47,001 bases of DNA from Candidatus Nitrosopumilus sp. (GTDB lineage: Archaea > Thermoproteota > Nitrososphaeria > Nitrososphaerales > Nitrosopumilaceae): NCBI GenBank assembly GCA_028377625.1, contig JAONKT010000003.1, positions 1 through 47,001 of the forward strand, written 5' to 3'. Of this stretch, positions 28,383 through 38,253 are shown in pieces. The notes under the pieces were generated by a model. It had not been told where the DNA came from, did not search any database, and saw nothing but the letters and a program-made list of their open reading frames with translations. A program made the position numbers and the translations under genes. The stretch's first letter is position 1. The number at the start of each line of letters is the position of its first letter.

Positions 28383-29030
28383 TTAGATTTTATCTAGATC
28401 ATCATCAAATTTTATCTTTTTTAATGGGACTTTACTAACTGGAATAAACAATGCAATTAGTCCTGCAATTTTAATTATCATTGATATTGTGTATAGGACT
28501 GATTCTGGAAATACAAAAGAATACCATCCCAAAAATTCCCCCAATGCTAAAAGTGCTAATCCTAATGATACTGAAATTGCACCTTTATTTTTATTGTCTC
28601 TGTATGACAATATTGTCTCAATTGCACCATATACTAATAGAATAAATGAAATTGATCTGAAAATATGTTCTAATTGAACAGTTGACACTAAAAAGAATGG
28701 TAAAATTCCTACTGATCTAAAATAATTTGATTTTGGAAAAAATGATTTTATGCTATGAGAAAATGCAATAAAAAAATATCCTACAGTTTGAATTACAATT
28801 CCAACTGTTTGAATCCATCTCTCTATGCTTCCTGATTTTATTAAAAAATCTTCTACCATATATCCAGACCATATAACAAAAAATCCTAAACTTATTGAAA
28901 CAAATGCAATTGTTAATCTAAATAATGTTGGACTACCTGTATTCCTAAATCCGATGTATGACATCAGTCCTATGGCAAGTCCTACTAAAAATCCTACAAA
29001 ATTAAGTATGTTTTCTAATAAAAATTCCAA
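28383..29030 (-). CDS. Multi-pass hypothetical membrane protein
   Basis: About 6-7 hydrophobic segments. Confidence 0.75.
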   Translation of the reverse strand: MEFLLENILNFVGFLVGLAIGLMSYIGFRNTGSPTLFRLTIAFVSISLGFFVIWSGYMVEDFLIKSGSIERWIQTVGIVIQTVGYFFIAFSHSIKSFFPKSNYFRSVGILPFFLVSTVQLEHIFRSISFILLVYGAIETILSYRDNKNKGAISVSLGLALLALGEFLGWYSFVFPESVLYTISMIIKIAGLIALFIPVSKVPLKKIKFDDDLDKI

Positions 29031-29090
29031 TGATGTTTAGTAACTTCTTAAAGTAATTATTTTAATCTGATGAATCATTTTACTATCTAG

Positions 29091-29306
29091 TTAATCCCAT
29101 TCATCTAAGGAACCTGCTGTATGTCCTTCTGTACTGCCGCCCGATGCATAATCTCCTAAAATATCGGAATATTTTGGTTGATTATGTGCTACAAATTTTA
29201 CATATTCTCCATAACTCATATCCAAATCACATGATCCACATTTGACTAATGAGTAATCCATAGCCATTTCTGCATCCTCATTACATTTTGGACATTTGAT
29301 CTTCAT
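29091..29306 (-). CDS. Small zinc-ribbon protein (ORF opens at 29324)
   Basis: MKIKCPKCNEDAEMAMDYSLVKCGSCDLDMSYGEYVKF. Confidence 0.75.
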   Translation of the reverse strand: MKIKCPKCNEDAEMAMDYSLVKCGSCDLDMSYGEYVKFVAHNQPKYSDILGDYASGGSTEGHTAGSLDEWD

Positions 29307-29382
29307 ACTGATAATATTGTTCATGAATTATTATTACTTTACATCAAAAAAAGATAAAAGGAGTGATTTCTTGCTGGTTTCT

Positions 29383-29664
29383 ATGAGTCGTTCTTGTACT
29401 AAATGTAAAAATTCTATTCCTGATACCGAAAAACTAGGAGTAATTAATGAAAAGTATCCTACATGTACAAAATGTTGGGCTGAATGGAAAGAATATCAAA
29501 TCATGGTAATGAATGAAATGAAATTAGATATGTCAATGGCTGATCATCGTAAATTGTTAAAAAAACATGAAAAAATCTTTGTAGGTGTATTGTCTCCTGA
29601 AGGTGAAATAATTGATTATTCAAATGAGGATAATCGAAAACCTGACGAACCACAAATTAACTAA
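29383..29664 (+). CDS. YggX-like Fe(2+)-trafficking domain protein with N-terminal CxxC pair (ORF opens at 29296)
   Basis: MSRSCTKCKNSI...CTKCWAEWKEYQIMVMNEMKLDMSMADHRKLLKKHEKIFVG resembles YggX W-x2-W-x4-Q-xx-(I/V)NE-x-(R/K)L...HRKLL. Confidence 0.75.
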   Translation: MSRSCTKCKNSIPDTEKLGVINEKYPTCTKCWAEWKEYQIMVMNEMKLDMSMADHRKLLKKHEKIFVGVLSPEGEIIDYSNEDNRKPDEPQIN

Positions 29665-30122
29665 ATTTTTAAATGATTTTTAGCATTATTTGGTATCATA
29701 ATTAGAATTTTCTTTTTATCTTGTTCATTTAGATTTTTAATAATTTTTCTTACTGTATTTGATATTGTTTCTTTTTCCTTTTCTTCTAATTCTAAAAATA
29801 TTTCTAAAATACCATCTAAATTAAATGAGATTAATTTCTCTGGATCTGATAACGATTGTGTAATGTATGCTAAAAACATCCCCTCTCTATGCTCTTCAGA
29901 TAAATTTGCTATAATTTTTAACCAAGATTTAAACAATTTAGAGAAATTAAGAAATGGGATGGTTGGACCTGCTTCTAGCGCATTATAGATAATTTCTTTT
30001 TTATCTGCTTCTTCTTTTGAAAAGAATTCTATCATTCTTTTTTTTAAAATCGGTGTTCTTAGAAAATCTGGTAAACTAGCAAGATTAACTATGATGTTTC
30101 CTGCAAAATTATCTTCTGACAT
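29661..30122 (-). CDS. Hypothetical helical protein
   Basis: ORF 153 aa. Confidence 0.65.
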   Translation of the reverse strand: MSEDNFAGNIIVNLASLPDFLRTPILKKRMIEFFSKEEADKKEIIYNALEAGPTIPFLNFSKLFKSWLKIIANLSEEHREGMFLAYITQSLSDPEKLISFNLDGILEIFLELEEKEKETISNTVRKIIKNLNEQDKKKILIMIPNNAKNHLKI

Positions 30123-30190
30123 CGATCTGATTTAATTTTGCTTGAATATAAAATCATGTGACAATACTTTAGCTTAAATAAACGAAATAG

Positions 30191-31204
30191 ATGTTTATCA
30201 TTATGACATCCACTGTTGTTGTTGGAGGATTTTTTGGTGATGAAGGTAAAGGAAAAATTATTTCATATTTGGCAATTAATGATGATCCTAAAATTATAGT
30301 TCGTGGAGGTGCAGGTCCTAACGCTGGTCACACTATCATGGATGGCGAAAAAGTTTACAAAGTTAGAATGCTTCCTAGTGGATTTTTAAATAAAAATGCT
30401 AAAGTTATGATTGGACCTGGTGTTGTAATCAATCCCGAAGTTCTTGATAAAGAAATTCAAGATTTTGGTGCATCTGGACGTGTATTTATCGATAAACATT
30501 GTGGAATAATTGAGAAATCTCATTTAGACAGAGATTCGAAAGGAGAATTAAAAGAAAAAATTGGTAGTACTGGCTCTGGAACTGGTCCTGCAAATTCTGA
30601 TAGAGCAATGCGTGTTTTAAAAATGGCAAAAGACTTTGATTCATTGTCCTCTATAATTACAGATGTTCCTGAAGAGATAAACTCAGCATTATCTGCAAAT
30701 GAACATGTTCTTGTTGAAGGAACACAAGGAACGTTTCTTTCTTTATGGCATGGGACCTACCCTTTTGTAACTTCAAAAGATGTAACTGCTTCTGGAATAT
30801 GTGCTGATGTTGGTTTGGGACCTACAAAAGTTGATGAAGTGATTGTTGTTTTCAAATCTTACGTTACTCGTGTTGGAACTGGTCCTCTAGAAAAAGAATT
30901 ATCTCTAGAGGATGCTGAAAAGAAAAATTGGTCTGAATTTGGAACTGTTACTGGTCGTCAAAGACGTGCAGCTGATTTTGATTTTGATTTAGCTAGGCGT
31001 GCAATTATGCTTAATGGTGCAACACAAATTTCAATTACAAAACTTGATGTTCTTTTTCCTGATTGCGCTGGAAAAACTTTTTATGATGAATTATCTGATG
31101 ATGCTAAATCATTTATTAAAAATATTGAAAATGAATTAAACACGCCTGTAACAATTATTGGAACTGGTCCTGCAATCAATGATGTTGTTGATAGAAGAAA
31201 CTAG
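30191..31204 (+). CDS. purA: Adenylosuccinate synthetase
   Basis: VVVGGFFGDEGKGKIISYLA, GGAGPNAGHTI, EGTQGTFLSLWHGTYPFVTSKDVTASG. Confidence 0.97.
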   Translation: MFIIMTSTVVVGGFFGDEGKGKIISYLAINDDPKIIVRGGAGPNAGHTIMDGEKVYKVRMLPSGFLNKNAKVMIGPGVVINPEVLDKEIQDFGASGRVFIDKHCGIIEKSHLDRDSKGELKEKIGSTGSGTGPANSDRAMRVLKMAKDFDSLSSIITDVPEEINSALSANEHVLVEGTQGTFLSLWHGTYPFVTSKDVTASGICADVGLGPTKVDEVIVVFKSYVTRVGTGPLEKELSLEDAEKKNWSEFGTVTGRQRRAADFDFDLARRAIMLNGATQISITKLDVLFPDCAGKTFYDELSDDAKSFIKNIENELNTPVTIIGTGPAINDVVDRRN

Positions 31205-31253
31205 GCTCTAATTTTTTGGATAAGTTTAATTTGATAATCTGTTACAAATCCTT

Positions 31254-31940
31254 GTGGATAAATTAGAAACTCCGATTGTTGATAAATTACCTCGTTACAT
31301 ACAAGTACATTCAACTTTAGAATTTACAAGATTAGTTTGTGCACTTGAGCGTGCACCTCGTGTATCATTCTCACATAATCATGATGGAAAAAAAATTCTA
31401 TCTGTACAAATGGATGTTTTAAAAGAAAAACCAATTGTTTACTTCACTCCCTTAGAACATACTGGTGATTATCTTTGTTATGGATTAAAATCTGGAAAAG
31501 AAGAATCTGATATTGTAAACTCCACTTCTGACTCTAGCAAACTTTATTCACCAATTATTAGAATAAAATCTCTACCAAAAACATTACAACCTGGTAATGG
31601 AACTCTTGATAGATATCAGCCAATTGAATTAGAGGATCTATCTAGTCTTGCAAAACTCACATGGGGTTTTGATGATGTTCCTTTTCCCCTATTTCTGTTC
31701 CCACACAATGATAAATGGCTTCTTGGGGTTTTCATGAATTTTAACGATGAAGGAACATCTTATTTTTGTCATGTAGTCCTAAATACTGAACCTGAAAATC
31801 CATTCATTAAATTTTCTACAACAAATGGAATTGAACCCACTTTTGTTCAAAATCCCTCCGAACATGGATATTCTTATATCAAAATAATAAAATTGAAGGA
31901 TACTCATCCACTAGTTGACTATGGCCACCTTCAAAACTAA
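31254..31940 (+). CDS. Hypothetical protein
   Basis: ORF 228 aa between purA and pyrF; 3' end overlaps pyrF. Confidence 0.7.
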   Translation: MDKLETPIVDKLPRYIQVHSTLEFTRLVCALERAPRVSFSHNHDGKKILSVQMDVLKEKPIVYFTPLEHTGDYLCYGLKSGKEESDIVNSTSDSSKLYSPIIRIKSLPKTLQPGNGTLDRYQPIELEDLSSLAKLTWGFDDVPFPLFLFPHNDKWLLGVFMNFNDEGTSYFCHVVLNTEPENPFIKFSTTNGIEPTFVQNPSEHGYSYIKIIKLKDTHPLVDYGHLQN

Positions 31941-32661
31941 ACTTTCACAGATCTCAAAAAGCAATGGTAAGGTAATACTTGCAAATGATTATGATTTCTT
32001 GGAAAAGAATTTACAAAATAAAACTATCCAAAATATTAAAAAATTAAATCCATACCTATGTGGAATAAAATTAAATTTTCATTTACTTCTTCCACTTAGT
32101 GCTAAAGAAATAATTAAAATTAATAAAACAGCACATGATTACGGATTACAAACTATAGCTGATATCAAACTAAATGATATTGGTAATACTAATCGTGTTA
32201 CAACTGAACATCTTTGGAATTTAGGATTCGATGCAGTAATTGCAAATCCTATCATGGGATTAGATAGTTTAAAGAATTTAGTAAAATCATCTCATAAAGA
32301 ACAAAAAGGTGTGATTACTTTATGCCACATGAGTGCACCTGAGGCTAAATTATCTTATGACATGGAAATTAAAATGGGTAAAAAGCAACAATTATACCAA
32401 TTATTCCTGAATTGGGCATTAACTTCAAAAGTTGATGGTATTGTAGTTGGTGCAACATTCCCAAAAATTATACAATATTGTTCTAAACAGGCAGGGCGGA
32501 ATCTAAGTATTTTTTCACCTGGTGTTGGTACTCAAGGTGGAAATGCATCAGAAGTAATTTCATCTGGTACTAATTATTTAATTGTAGGTAGAACTATTTT
32601 GAATGCTAAAGATCCTATCAGTATGGCAAAAGAATTACATTTACAAAGTATTGGAAAGTAG
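31915..32661 (+). CDS. pyrF: Orotidine 5'-phosphate decarboxylase family
   Basis: GLQTIADIKLNDIGNTNRVTTEHLWNLGFDAVIANP; IFSPGVGTQGGNASEVISSGTNYLIVGRTI. Confidence 0.92.
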   Translation: MTMATFKTKLSQISKSNGKVILANDYDFLEKNLQNKTIQNIKKLNPYLCGIKLNFHLLLPLSAKEIIKINKTAHDYGLQTIADIKLNDIGNTNRVTTEHLWNLGFDAVIANPIMGLDSLKNLVKSSHKEQKGVITLCHMSAPEAKLSYDMEIKMGKKQQLYQLFLNWALTSKVDGIVVGATFPKIIQYCSKQAGRNLSIFSPGVGTQGGNASEVISSGTNYLIVGRTILNAKDPISMAKELHLQSIGK

Positions 32662-33060
32662 TTTTTGAGCTTTTGTTAGAACTGTTTTAGCATTATCAAA
32701 TGTTGTTTTCTCCATAGCTGAATTATAATCCATCCATGTGTATCCACTATGTTCATGAGAAATTTCAATTTCTTTAGTTTTAGTTTCTGCTAAGAAAAAT
32801 ACAACTTTTTTTTGCACCAATTCCCCTTGGTGTTTAAAATTATAATTAATCCATTCTTCAAAATTTTCTACAAATATAATATCTGTAATTCCTGTCTCTT
32901 CTTTTGTTTCTCTAATTGCTGTTTCATGAGTTTTTTCTCCTTTTTCCATCTTGCCTTTTACAAAATCCCAATGACCTGATGGATAATGTAATAATAAAAA
33001 CAATTTTTTTGATTCCTCTTTTCTAAATATTACAATCCCTGCAGACGTTTCTTCAATCAT
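32641..33060 (-). CDS. NUDIX hydrolase (Ap4A hydrolase-like)
   Basis: GKMEKGEKTHETAIRETKEETGI Nudix box. Confidence 0.94.
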   Translation of the reverse strand: MIEETSAGIVIFRKEESKKLFLLLHYPSGHWDFVKGKMEKGEKTHETAIRETKEETGITDIIFVENFEEWINYNFKHQGELVQKKVVFFLAETKTKEIEISHEHSGYTWMDYNSAMEKTTFDNAKTVLTKAQKLLSNTL

Positions 33061-33848
33061 TTTCCTAATCTCCTTTTCCTTACTTGAAATGTTCTAATGG
33101 CTCTCATTAAATCAATCTTCCTAAATTCTGGCCAAAAAATATCCATAAAAACTAATTCACTATAGGCACTTTGCCACATTAGGAATCCGCTTAATCTTTT
33201 TTCACCAGATGTACGCAAAATCATATCTGGTGATGATTGTGGTAAATGTGATGTATATAGGTTTGATTCAATTTCTTTTTTTGTAATTTCTTCTATTTTT
33301 AGATCTCCATCTTTAATTTTCTCTCCAATTTTTTTTACTGCATCAACTAATTCATACTGACCACCATAAGCTAATGCAATATTTAGAAAATGATTGTTAT
33401 AATTTTTTGTTACATTATCTAATCTTGTTAAAACTTCTTTAATTGATTCTGGTAGTAATTCAATTCTTCCAATTGCTTTGACTCTCATACTGCATCTATG
33501 TATTCTCGGATCATTGTATAATTTTTCTAATCTCAATCGAATCAATTCGAAAAGATCTTCTAACTCGCTATCTTTTCTCTCCAAATTTTCTGCTGATAAT
33601 GCATAAAGTGTAACAATTTTGATATCAAATTCCTCACACCAATCAAGTAAATTTTCAACTGCATCTGCCCCTTTCCAATGTCCTTTTTTATTAATCTCCA
33701 AATGTCGTTTAGCCCATCGTCTGTTTCCATCTAAAATTAATGCAATATGATTAGGAATATCTCCAGTTTTAATTTCATTTTCTAATTTTTTACCATATAT
33801 TTTGTATAACCCTGATAATTGCAAAATTATGTCTTTTATCTTACTCAT
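33057..33848 (-). CDS. uppS: cis-Prenyltransferase (undecaprenyl diphosphate synthase family)
   Basis: PNHIALILDGNRRWAKRH, GHWKGADAVENLLDWC, LRTSGEKRLSGFLMWQSAYSELVFMDIFWPEF. Confidence 0.96.
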   Translation of the reverse strand: MSKIKDIILQLSGLYKIYGKKLENEIKTGDIPNHIALILDGNRRWAKRHLEINKKGHWKGADAVENLLDWCEEFDIKIVTLYALSAENLERKDSELEDLFELIRLRLEKLYNDPRIHRCSMRVKAIGRIELLPESIKEVLTRLDNVTKNYNNHFLNIALAYGGQYELVDAVKKIGEKIKDGDLKIEEITKKEIESNLYTSHLPQSSPDMILRTSGEKRLSGFLMWQSAYSELVFMDIFWPEFRKIDLMRAIRTFQVRKRRLGK

Positions 33849-33918
33849 TTCCCGTTGAAAATTAATGGATGTTTGCTGATATCAGTGTTTTTTAAAATTT
33901 TTTCTTAAAATTAATGAA

Positions 33919-35064
33919 TTAATCTGAAACCATTTCTTGATCTTTCTGTTTTCTATATTTTTTAAAGAGAATAGTGGCTGAGACTAAAGTTACTGCTAAT
34001 CCTCCTAATAATGGTGGAATTAATGTGAATGAACTTTCATCAAAAATCATTATGTTTGTAAATTGTGCAATAATTGGATATAATGAAATTAACACAATAA
34101 TTCTAAGAATATCACTAATTTGTCTAGGGATTCCTCCTATCCAATTACTAAGTAATGTCCCAGCAAATATTGCTCCTAATCCAATCCATAAAATTGGTAA
34201 TGAACCTCCAACAAACTGTCCTATCACCATTTGATTTGACATACTTTCAATTACTCCTCCATTTGATTCAATTATTTCTTGATCAATCATACTAATTCCT
34301 GCTGGTACTGATGATAAAATCAATAATACTCCTGTAACCATTGTGAACATTCTGATAAAACCTGTTGGTGTAGGTTTAGACCAACTTGACCATGCTCTAT
34401 CTACATCAAATGCTCTGATTAAAAATGCTCCACCCAAAATACTTACAAGTACAGCAAATATTTCTGCAGTATATCCAAAAACAGTTGCAATGCCACCAAT
34501 TAGCAAAAGAATTCCTGGAACTCCTAAAAAGAATTTTGAATATTTTGAATCATAAGCAATCATTTTTAGATATTTGCCAAAAACTGCATAAGAATACTCT
34601 ACACTTCTACTTACTTTCATTACTACTCGTTGTACTGATACTACTGGTAGAACATTTTGAATAACTGGAATCACACTTTCGTCATCTTCACCATCAGAAA
34701 CAATTACTGCTCCGTTTGCTTGAAATTTTTCTAATATCATTTTTGCTTCTTGTAGTATTTTTTCATCTGCTTGCACCCCTCTATTTTTCACACCTGTAAT
34801 GGTGGCTACTTCAACTTGGTAACCTTTACTGATTAAATCTTCATATGTTTTAATTGCCGCAAATATTGAATTAGAATCTGCATCTTCTGGATCCTCTAAT
34901 GCTAATCTTTGTGCTGCTTCTATACATGCATCTCTTCCTATTACTGGTGTACTGATTCCTGTTTTTTCTCCTACATCATCATCTCTATCTACACAAATTA
35001 CTACTAATTTGTTAGCCGTCGATTTACTGACATCTTTCTGTACTTTGCTGGATCTTTGTGACAT
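33919..35064 (-). CDS. DUF373 family membrane protein
   Basis: LVVICVDRDDDVGEKTGISTPVIGRDACIEAAQRLALEDPEDADSNSIFAAIKTYEDL plus C-terminal TM segments. Confidence 0.9.
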   Translation of the reverse strand: MSQRSSKVQKDVSKSTANKLVVICVDRDDDVGEKTGISTPVIGRDACIEAAQRLALEDPEDADSNSIFAAIKTYEDLISKGYQVEVATITGVKNRGVQADEKILQEAKMILEKFQANGAVIVSDGEDDESVIPVIQNVLPVVSVQRVVMKVSRSVEYSYAVFGKYLKMIAYDSKYSKFFLGVPGILLLIGGIATVFGYTAEIFAVLVSILGGAFLIRAFDVDRAWSSWSKPTPTGFIRMFTMVTGVLLILSSVPAGISMIDQEIIESNGGVIESMSNQMVIGQFVGGSLPILWIGLGAIFAGTLLSNWIGGIPRQISDILRIIVLISLYPIIAQFTNIMIFDESSFTLIPPLLGGLAVTLVSATILFKKYRKQKDQEMVSD

Positions 35065-35135
35065 CTGATTTTATTATACATAATTGGTTTTTAATCATTT
35101 CCAACAATTCTCATTAGTATACTTGGGTTTTGAGC

Positions 35136-35633
35136 CTATGGTCTTAATTCATTTGATTTTTTAACATATTCTGTTGATTCTGCTTTAATGGATTCTATTT
35201 TGTCAATTGTTTGTTGAATCTCTATACCTTGATTCCCATTTTCAATTTGATTTGCTAAGACTTTAGTTTCTAAAATATACTCATTAAATTTTTTCATTCC
35301 ATTCATGTAGCTAATATAACTCTCTTGCCATTGTTCTGAAGGTTTTGAAGTGATGAATTCGCTAATCTGTGTAGTCACTTGTGATGATGTTATTTCCGTT
35401 ATTGCAATGTAATCCATTGGAGATATTTTTCCGTCACGCAGGTTCTGATATTCTATGTCTATTGATTCTTGTAAAACTTCATGGATATTTTTTGCTCCAT
35501 TAAGATATCCTTCATAGTCTGTTACTATGAATGTTGTATCATTTTCTTGCGGTATTACCCATAACAGAAAACTCGCACCTGTAATTGCTGCTAAAATTAC
35601 AGCTGTGATTATAATTCCTTTTTTTGATGCCAT
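35136..35633 (-). CDS. Hypothetical protein with N-terminal signal/TM
   Basis: MASKKGIIITAVILAAITGASFLLWVI. Confidence 0.7.
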   Translation of the reverse strand: MASKKGIIITAVILAAITGASFLLWVIPQENDTTFIVTDYEGYLNGAKNIHEVLQESIDIEYQNLRDGKISPMDYIAITEITSSQVTTQISEFITSKPSEQWQESYISYMNGMKKFNEYILETKVLANQIENGNQGIEIQQTIDKIESIKAESTEYVKKSNELRP

Positions 35634-35884
35634 TTTCTATTTTTACCATTAAGTAGTTTATATTTGATAATTTTTTTAAAAAAAGCAATTTTCTTACGAA
35701 TATTTAAAAAAATATCTATTTTTATTATTTTAAACTCCTTTTTTAAAAAAAAATACTTGTTTTTATGAAATTTATTGTATTTTTACTTTTTTTAGTGCCT
35801 AAAAAAAACTACATACATCCAGTTTATAGTGAAATAATTTTCACAGCCTCTTACTAAATACCCCCAATCGTGTTTAATTTTATA

Positions 35885-36037
35885 ATGGTTCAAGCATATT
35901 GTGTAAAATGTAGGGCAAAAAGGGATATCAAAGATCCTAAAGAAGTCAAACTAAAGAATGGACGTCCAGCAGTAAAAGGAACATGTCCAACTTGTGGAAC
36001 TAATGTATTCCGTATTGGCGCAATGCCAAAAGAATAA
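35885..36037 (+). CDS. 50-aa zinc-ribbon protein (DUF5679-like); absent from supplied ORF list
   Basis: MVQAYCVKCRAKRDIKDPKEVKLKNGRPAVKGTCPTCGTNVFRIGAMPKE. Confidence 0.88.
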   Translation: MVQAYCVKCRAKRDIKDPKEVKLKNGRPAVKGTCPTCGTNVFRIGAMPKE

Positions 36038-36105
36038 TTAGAAATTATTCCACACGATTCCACTTTTTCAAAAACAATATAGGGAATACTCTACACATTT
36101 TTTAT

Positions 36106-36528
36106 ATGACTAAGTCTGATTATGAAAATTTGCTTAAGCGTATTGAAGATAAATTAGGTAATTCTAACTCAGAGTCTTCAGCTAGATTTGAACTTCCAAT
36201 TGTAGATGTAATGTGGGAAGGACAAAAAACATTTTTACGAAATTTCTCAGAATTTCCTAAAGTCTTAAGAAGAGATCCAGAAAAAGTCCTTCAATACCTT
36301 TCAAAAGAATTCGCTGTACCTGCTGAGAGACTTGGTGATAAAGCAATGTTTGTTGGTCGTCGAGCTCCTGATGACTTTACTAGATTATTTCAAATTTATG
36401 TTAAAGACTATGTTGAATGTCCAACATGTAAAAGTCCTGATTCAAAAATTTTAAAAGAAAATCGTATTTCATTTTTAATTTGTGAAGCATGTGGTGCAAA
36501 ATCTACTTTGAAAGGTAAATATGCGTAA
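36106..36528 (+). CDS. Translation initiation factor aIF2 beta subunit
   Basis: NFSEFPKVLRRDPEKVLQYLSKEFAVPA...YVECPTCKSPDSKILKENRISFLICEACGAKS. Confidence 0.95.
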   Translation: MTKSDYENLLKRIEDKLGNSNSESSARFELPIVDVMWEGQKTFLRNFSEFPKVLRRDPEKVLQYLSKEFAVPAERLGDKAMFVGRRAPDDFTRLFQIYVKDYVECPTCKSPDSKILKENRISFLICEACGAKSTLKGKYA

Positions 36529-36824
36529 TGCAATTTTCAGTAAAAATTTCTGATTACCAAAAAAACACAATGGTCAATATGTCTGATGCTGAATTAATTG
36601 GAAAAGACATTATTGATGGTGAGTTAAAAATCCACATTAGTGAAAGTTACTATGGTACACAATTAGTAGACAAAGATCAAGCTACTTCTTTTTTAAAATC
36701 TGCTTCTATCCTGAATCTAGTTGGTAAAGACACAATATCTTTGGCTATAGAACTTGGTATTGGTTCTGAATCTGGTGTTAAAATTATTTCTGATATTCCA
36801 TTTTTAATTATTTTTAATACTTAA
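36528..36824 (+). CDS. DUF424-like protein
   Basis: 98 aa; ELIGKDIIDGELKIHISESYYGTQLV; overlaps aIF2 beta stop. Confidence 0.72.
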   Translation: MQFSVKISDYQKNTMVNMSDAELIGKDIIDGELKIHISESYYGTQLVDKDQATSFLKSASILNLVGKDTISLAIELGIGSESGVKIISDIPFLIIFNT

Positions 36825-36905
36825 CATGAATTTTTATTCTGATACTTATTGTAATGTTTTAATTAAAAAGCAATCTCTTTTATCTAGTGCGGAAAATAAT
36901 AACTA

Positions 36906-37691
36906 TTGACTGATACTATTAGTAGAAAACTTGAATCTAAAATTGATAGTAAATTAATTTCAAAATCTAAAAGAAGAGAGCTTGATGATGGATTTAAAAA
37001 AGGAAAAGTTGTCAATGAAGTTTTAGATAAACCTACAGTTATGACATTGTACAAAATGATTACAGATCATGTTATTGCTTATGTTAATGGTTCTATAAGT
37101 GCTGGAAAAGAATCTGTTGTTTTTTGGGGCGTTGCTGATGATGATACTAATGTTGCTTTGAAAATTTATTTGGTTAGTACTTCTAATTTTAAAAAACGTG
37201 AACCATATCTTACTGGCGATCCTAGATTTCGTCATGTCAAAAAAGGTACCAAAAATTTAGTCTATTTATGGGCAAAAAAAGAATATCGTAATCTAACTCA
37301 ATGTTATGAGGCTGGAATTCCTGTACCTAGACCTCTGTATGTTACAAATAATGTATTAGCTATGGATTTTGTGGGTGTTGATGGCGCACCTTGTAGGGCT
37401 TTACTAACCTCAAATGTTGAACAAAATGACTATGAACAAGCAATATCTCTAATTAAGGATCTATATCATAAAGCAAAGTTAGTTCATGGTGATTTTTCAG
37501 AATATAATATTTTTAAAACTGATGATGGTTTAGTTGTGTTTGATTTGGGTTCTGCAGTTGATCTTAGACATCCGAATTCTAAAGAATTTCTTAAAAGAGA
37601 CATTAATAACATTATAAGATTCTTTAAGAAAAAAGGAATGAATGTTGAGGATCCTGTTCATGTATTTGAGGAAATTGTAAATGAGCTTTGA
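36906..37691 (+). CDS. RIO1 serine protein kinase
   Basis: AYVNGSISAGKESVVFWG, ALKIYLVSTSNFKKREPYLTGDPRF, LVHGDFSEYNIF, VVFDLGSAV. Confidence 0.95.
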   Translation: MTDTISRKLESKIDSKLISKSKRRELDDGFKKGKVVNEVLDKPTVMTLYKMITDHVIAYVNGSISAGKESVVFWGVADDDTNVALKIYLVSTSNFKKREPYLTGDPRFRHVKKGTKNLVYLWAKKEYRNLTQCYEAGIPVPRPLYVTNNVLAMDFVGVDGAPCRALLTSNVEQNDYEQAISLIKDLYHKAKLVHGDFSEYNIFKTDDGLVVFDLGSAVDLRHPNSKEFLKRDINNIIRFFKKKGMNVEDPVHVFEEIVNEL

Positions 37692-38253
37692 AAAATTAAT
37701 TCGTATACCTAATGATCGAATAGGTGCTTTGATTGGAAAATCTGGTAATGTTAAATCTTCAATTGAAAAATCTTGTTACGTCTCAATTGATATTGACGGT
37801 GATAACGGTGAAGTTTTTATAAAATCTGTTGGCGATGTTGAAAAAATGAAACCATTCAAAGCAATGGAAATTGTTAGTGCAATTGGACGTGGGTTTTCTC
37901 CTGAAAATGCAATGACTTTGTTAGAAGGTGAAAATACATTACATGTAATAGATCTTCGAGAATTTGCTGGAAAATCTAATGCAAATGTTGAAAGGATAAA
38001 AGGGAGGATCATTGGAGAAGGTGGTAGAGCAAGAAAAAATATGGAAAATCTTACCAGTACACACATTTCAGTTTATGGAAGAACCGTTTCAATTATTGGT
38101 GATGCAAGTAAATTACGATTAGTAGTTGATGCTATCTCTTCTATTTCAAGTGGTGGAATGCATGGTGCTGTTTATGATAAATTAGAAGCTGCAAACAGAA
38201 GAACAAAACAAGAAAAAATGCAATTGTGGGAAGATCAAGATGTCTTCTATTAA
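37681..38253 (+). CDS. KH-domain RNA-binding protein (Pno1/Dim2/Krr1-like)
   Basis: IPNDRIGALIGKSGNVKSSIEK, RIKGRIIGEGGRARKNMENLTSTHISVYG. Confidence 0.92.
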   Translation: MSFEKLIRIPNDRIGALIGKSGNVKSSIEKSCYVSIDIDGDNGEVFIKSVGDVEKMKPFKAMEIVSAIGRGFSPENAMTLLEGENTLHVIDLREFAGKSNANVERIKGRIIGEGGRARKNMENLTSTHISVYGRTVSIIGDASKLRLVVDAISSISSGGMHGAVYDKLEAANRRTKQEKMQLWEDQDVFY

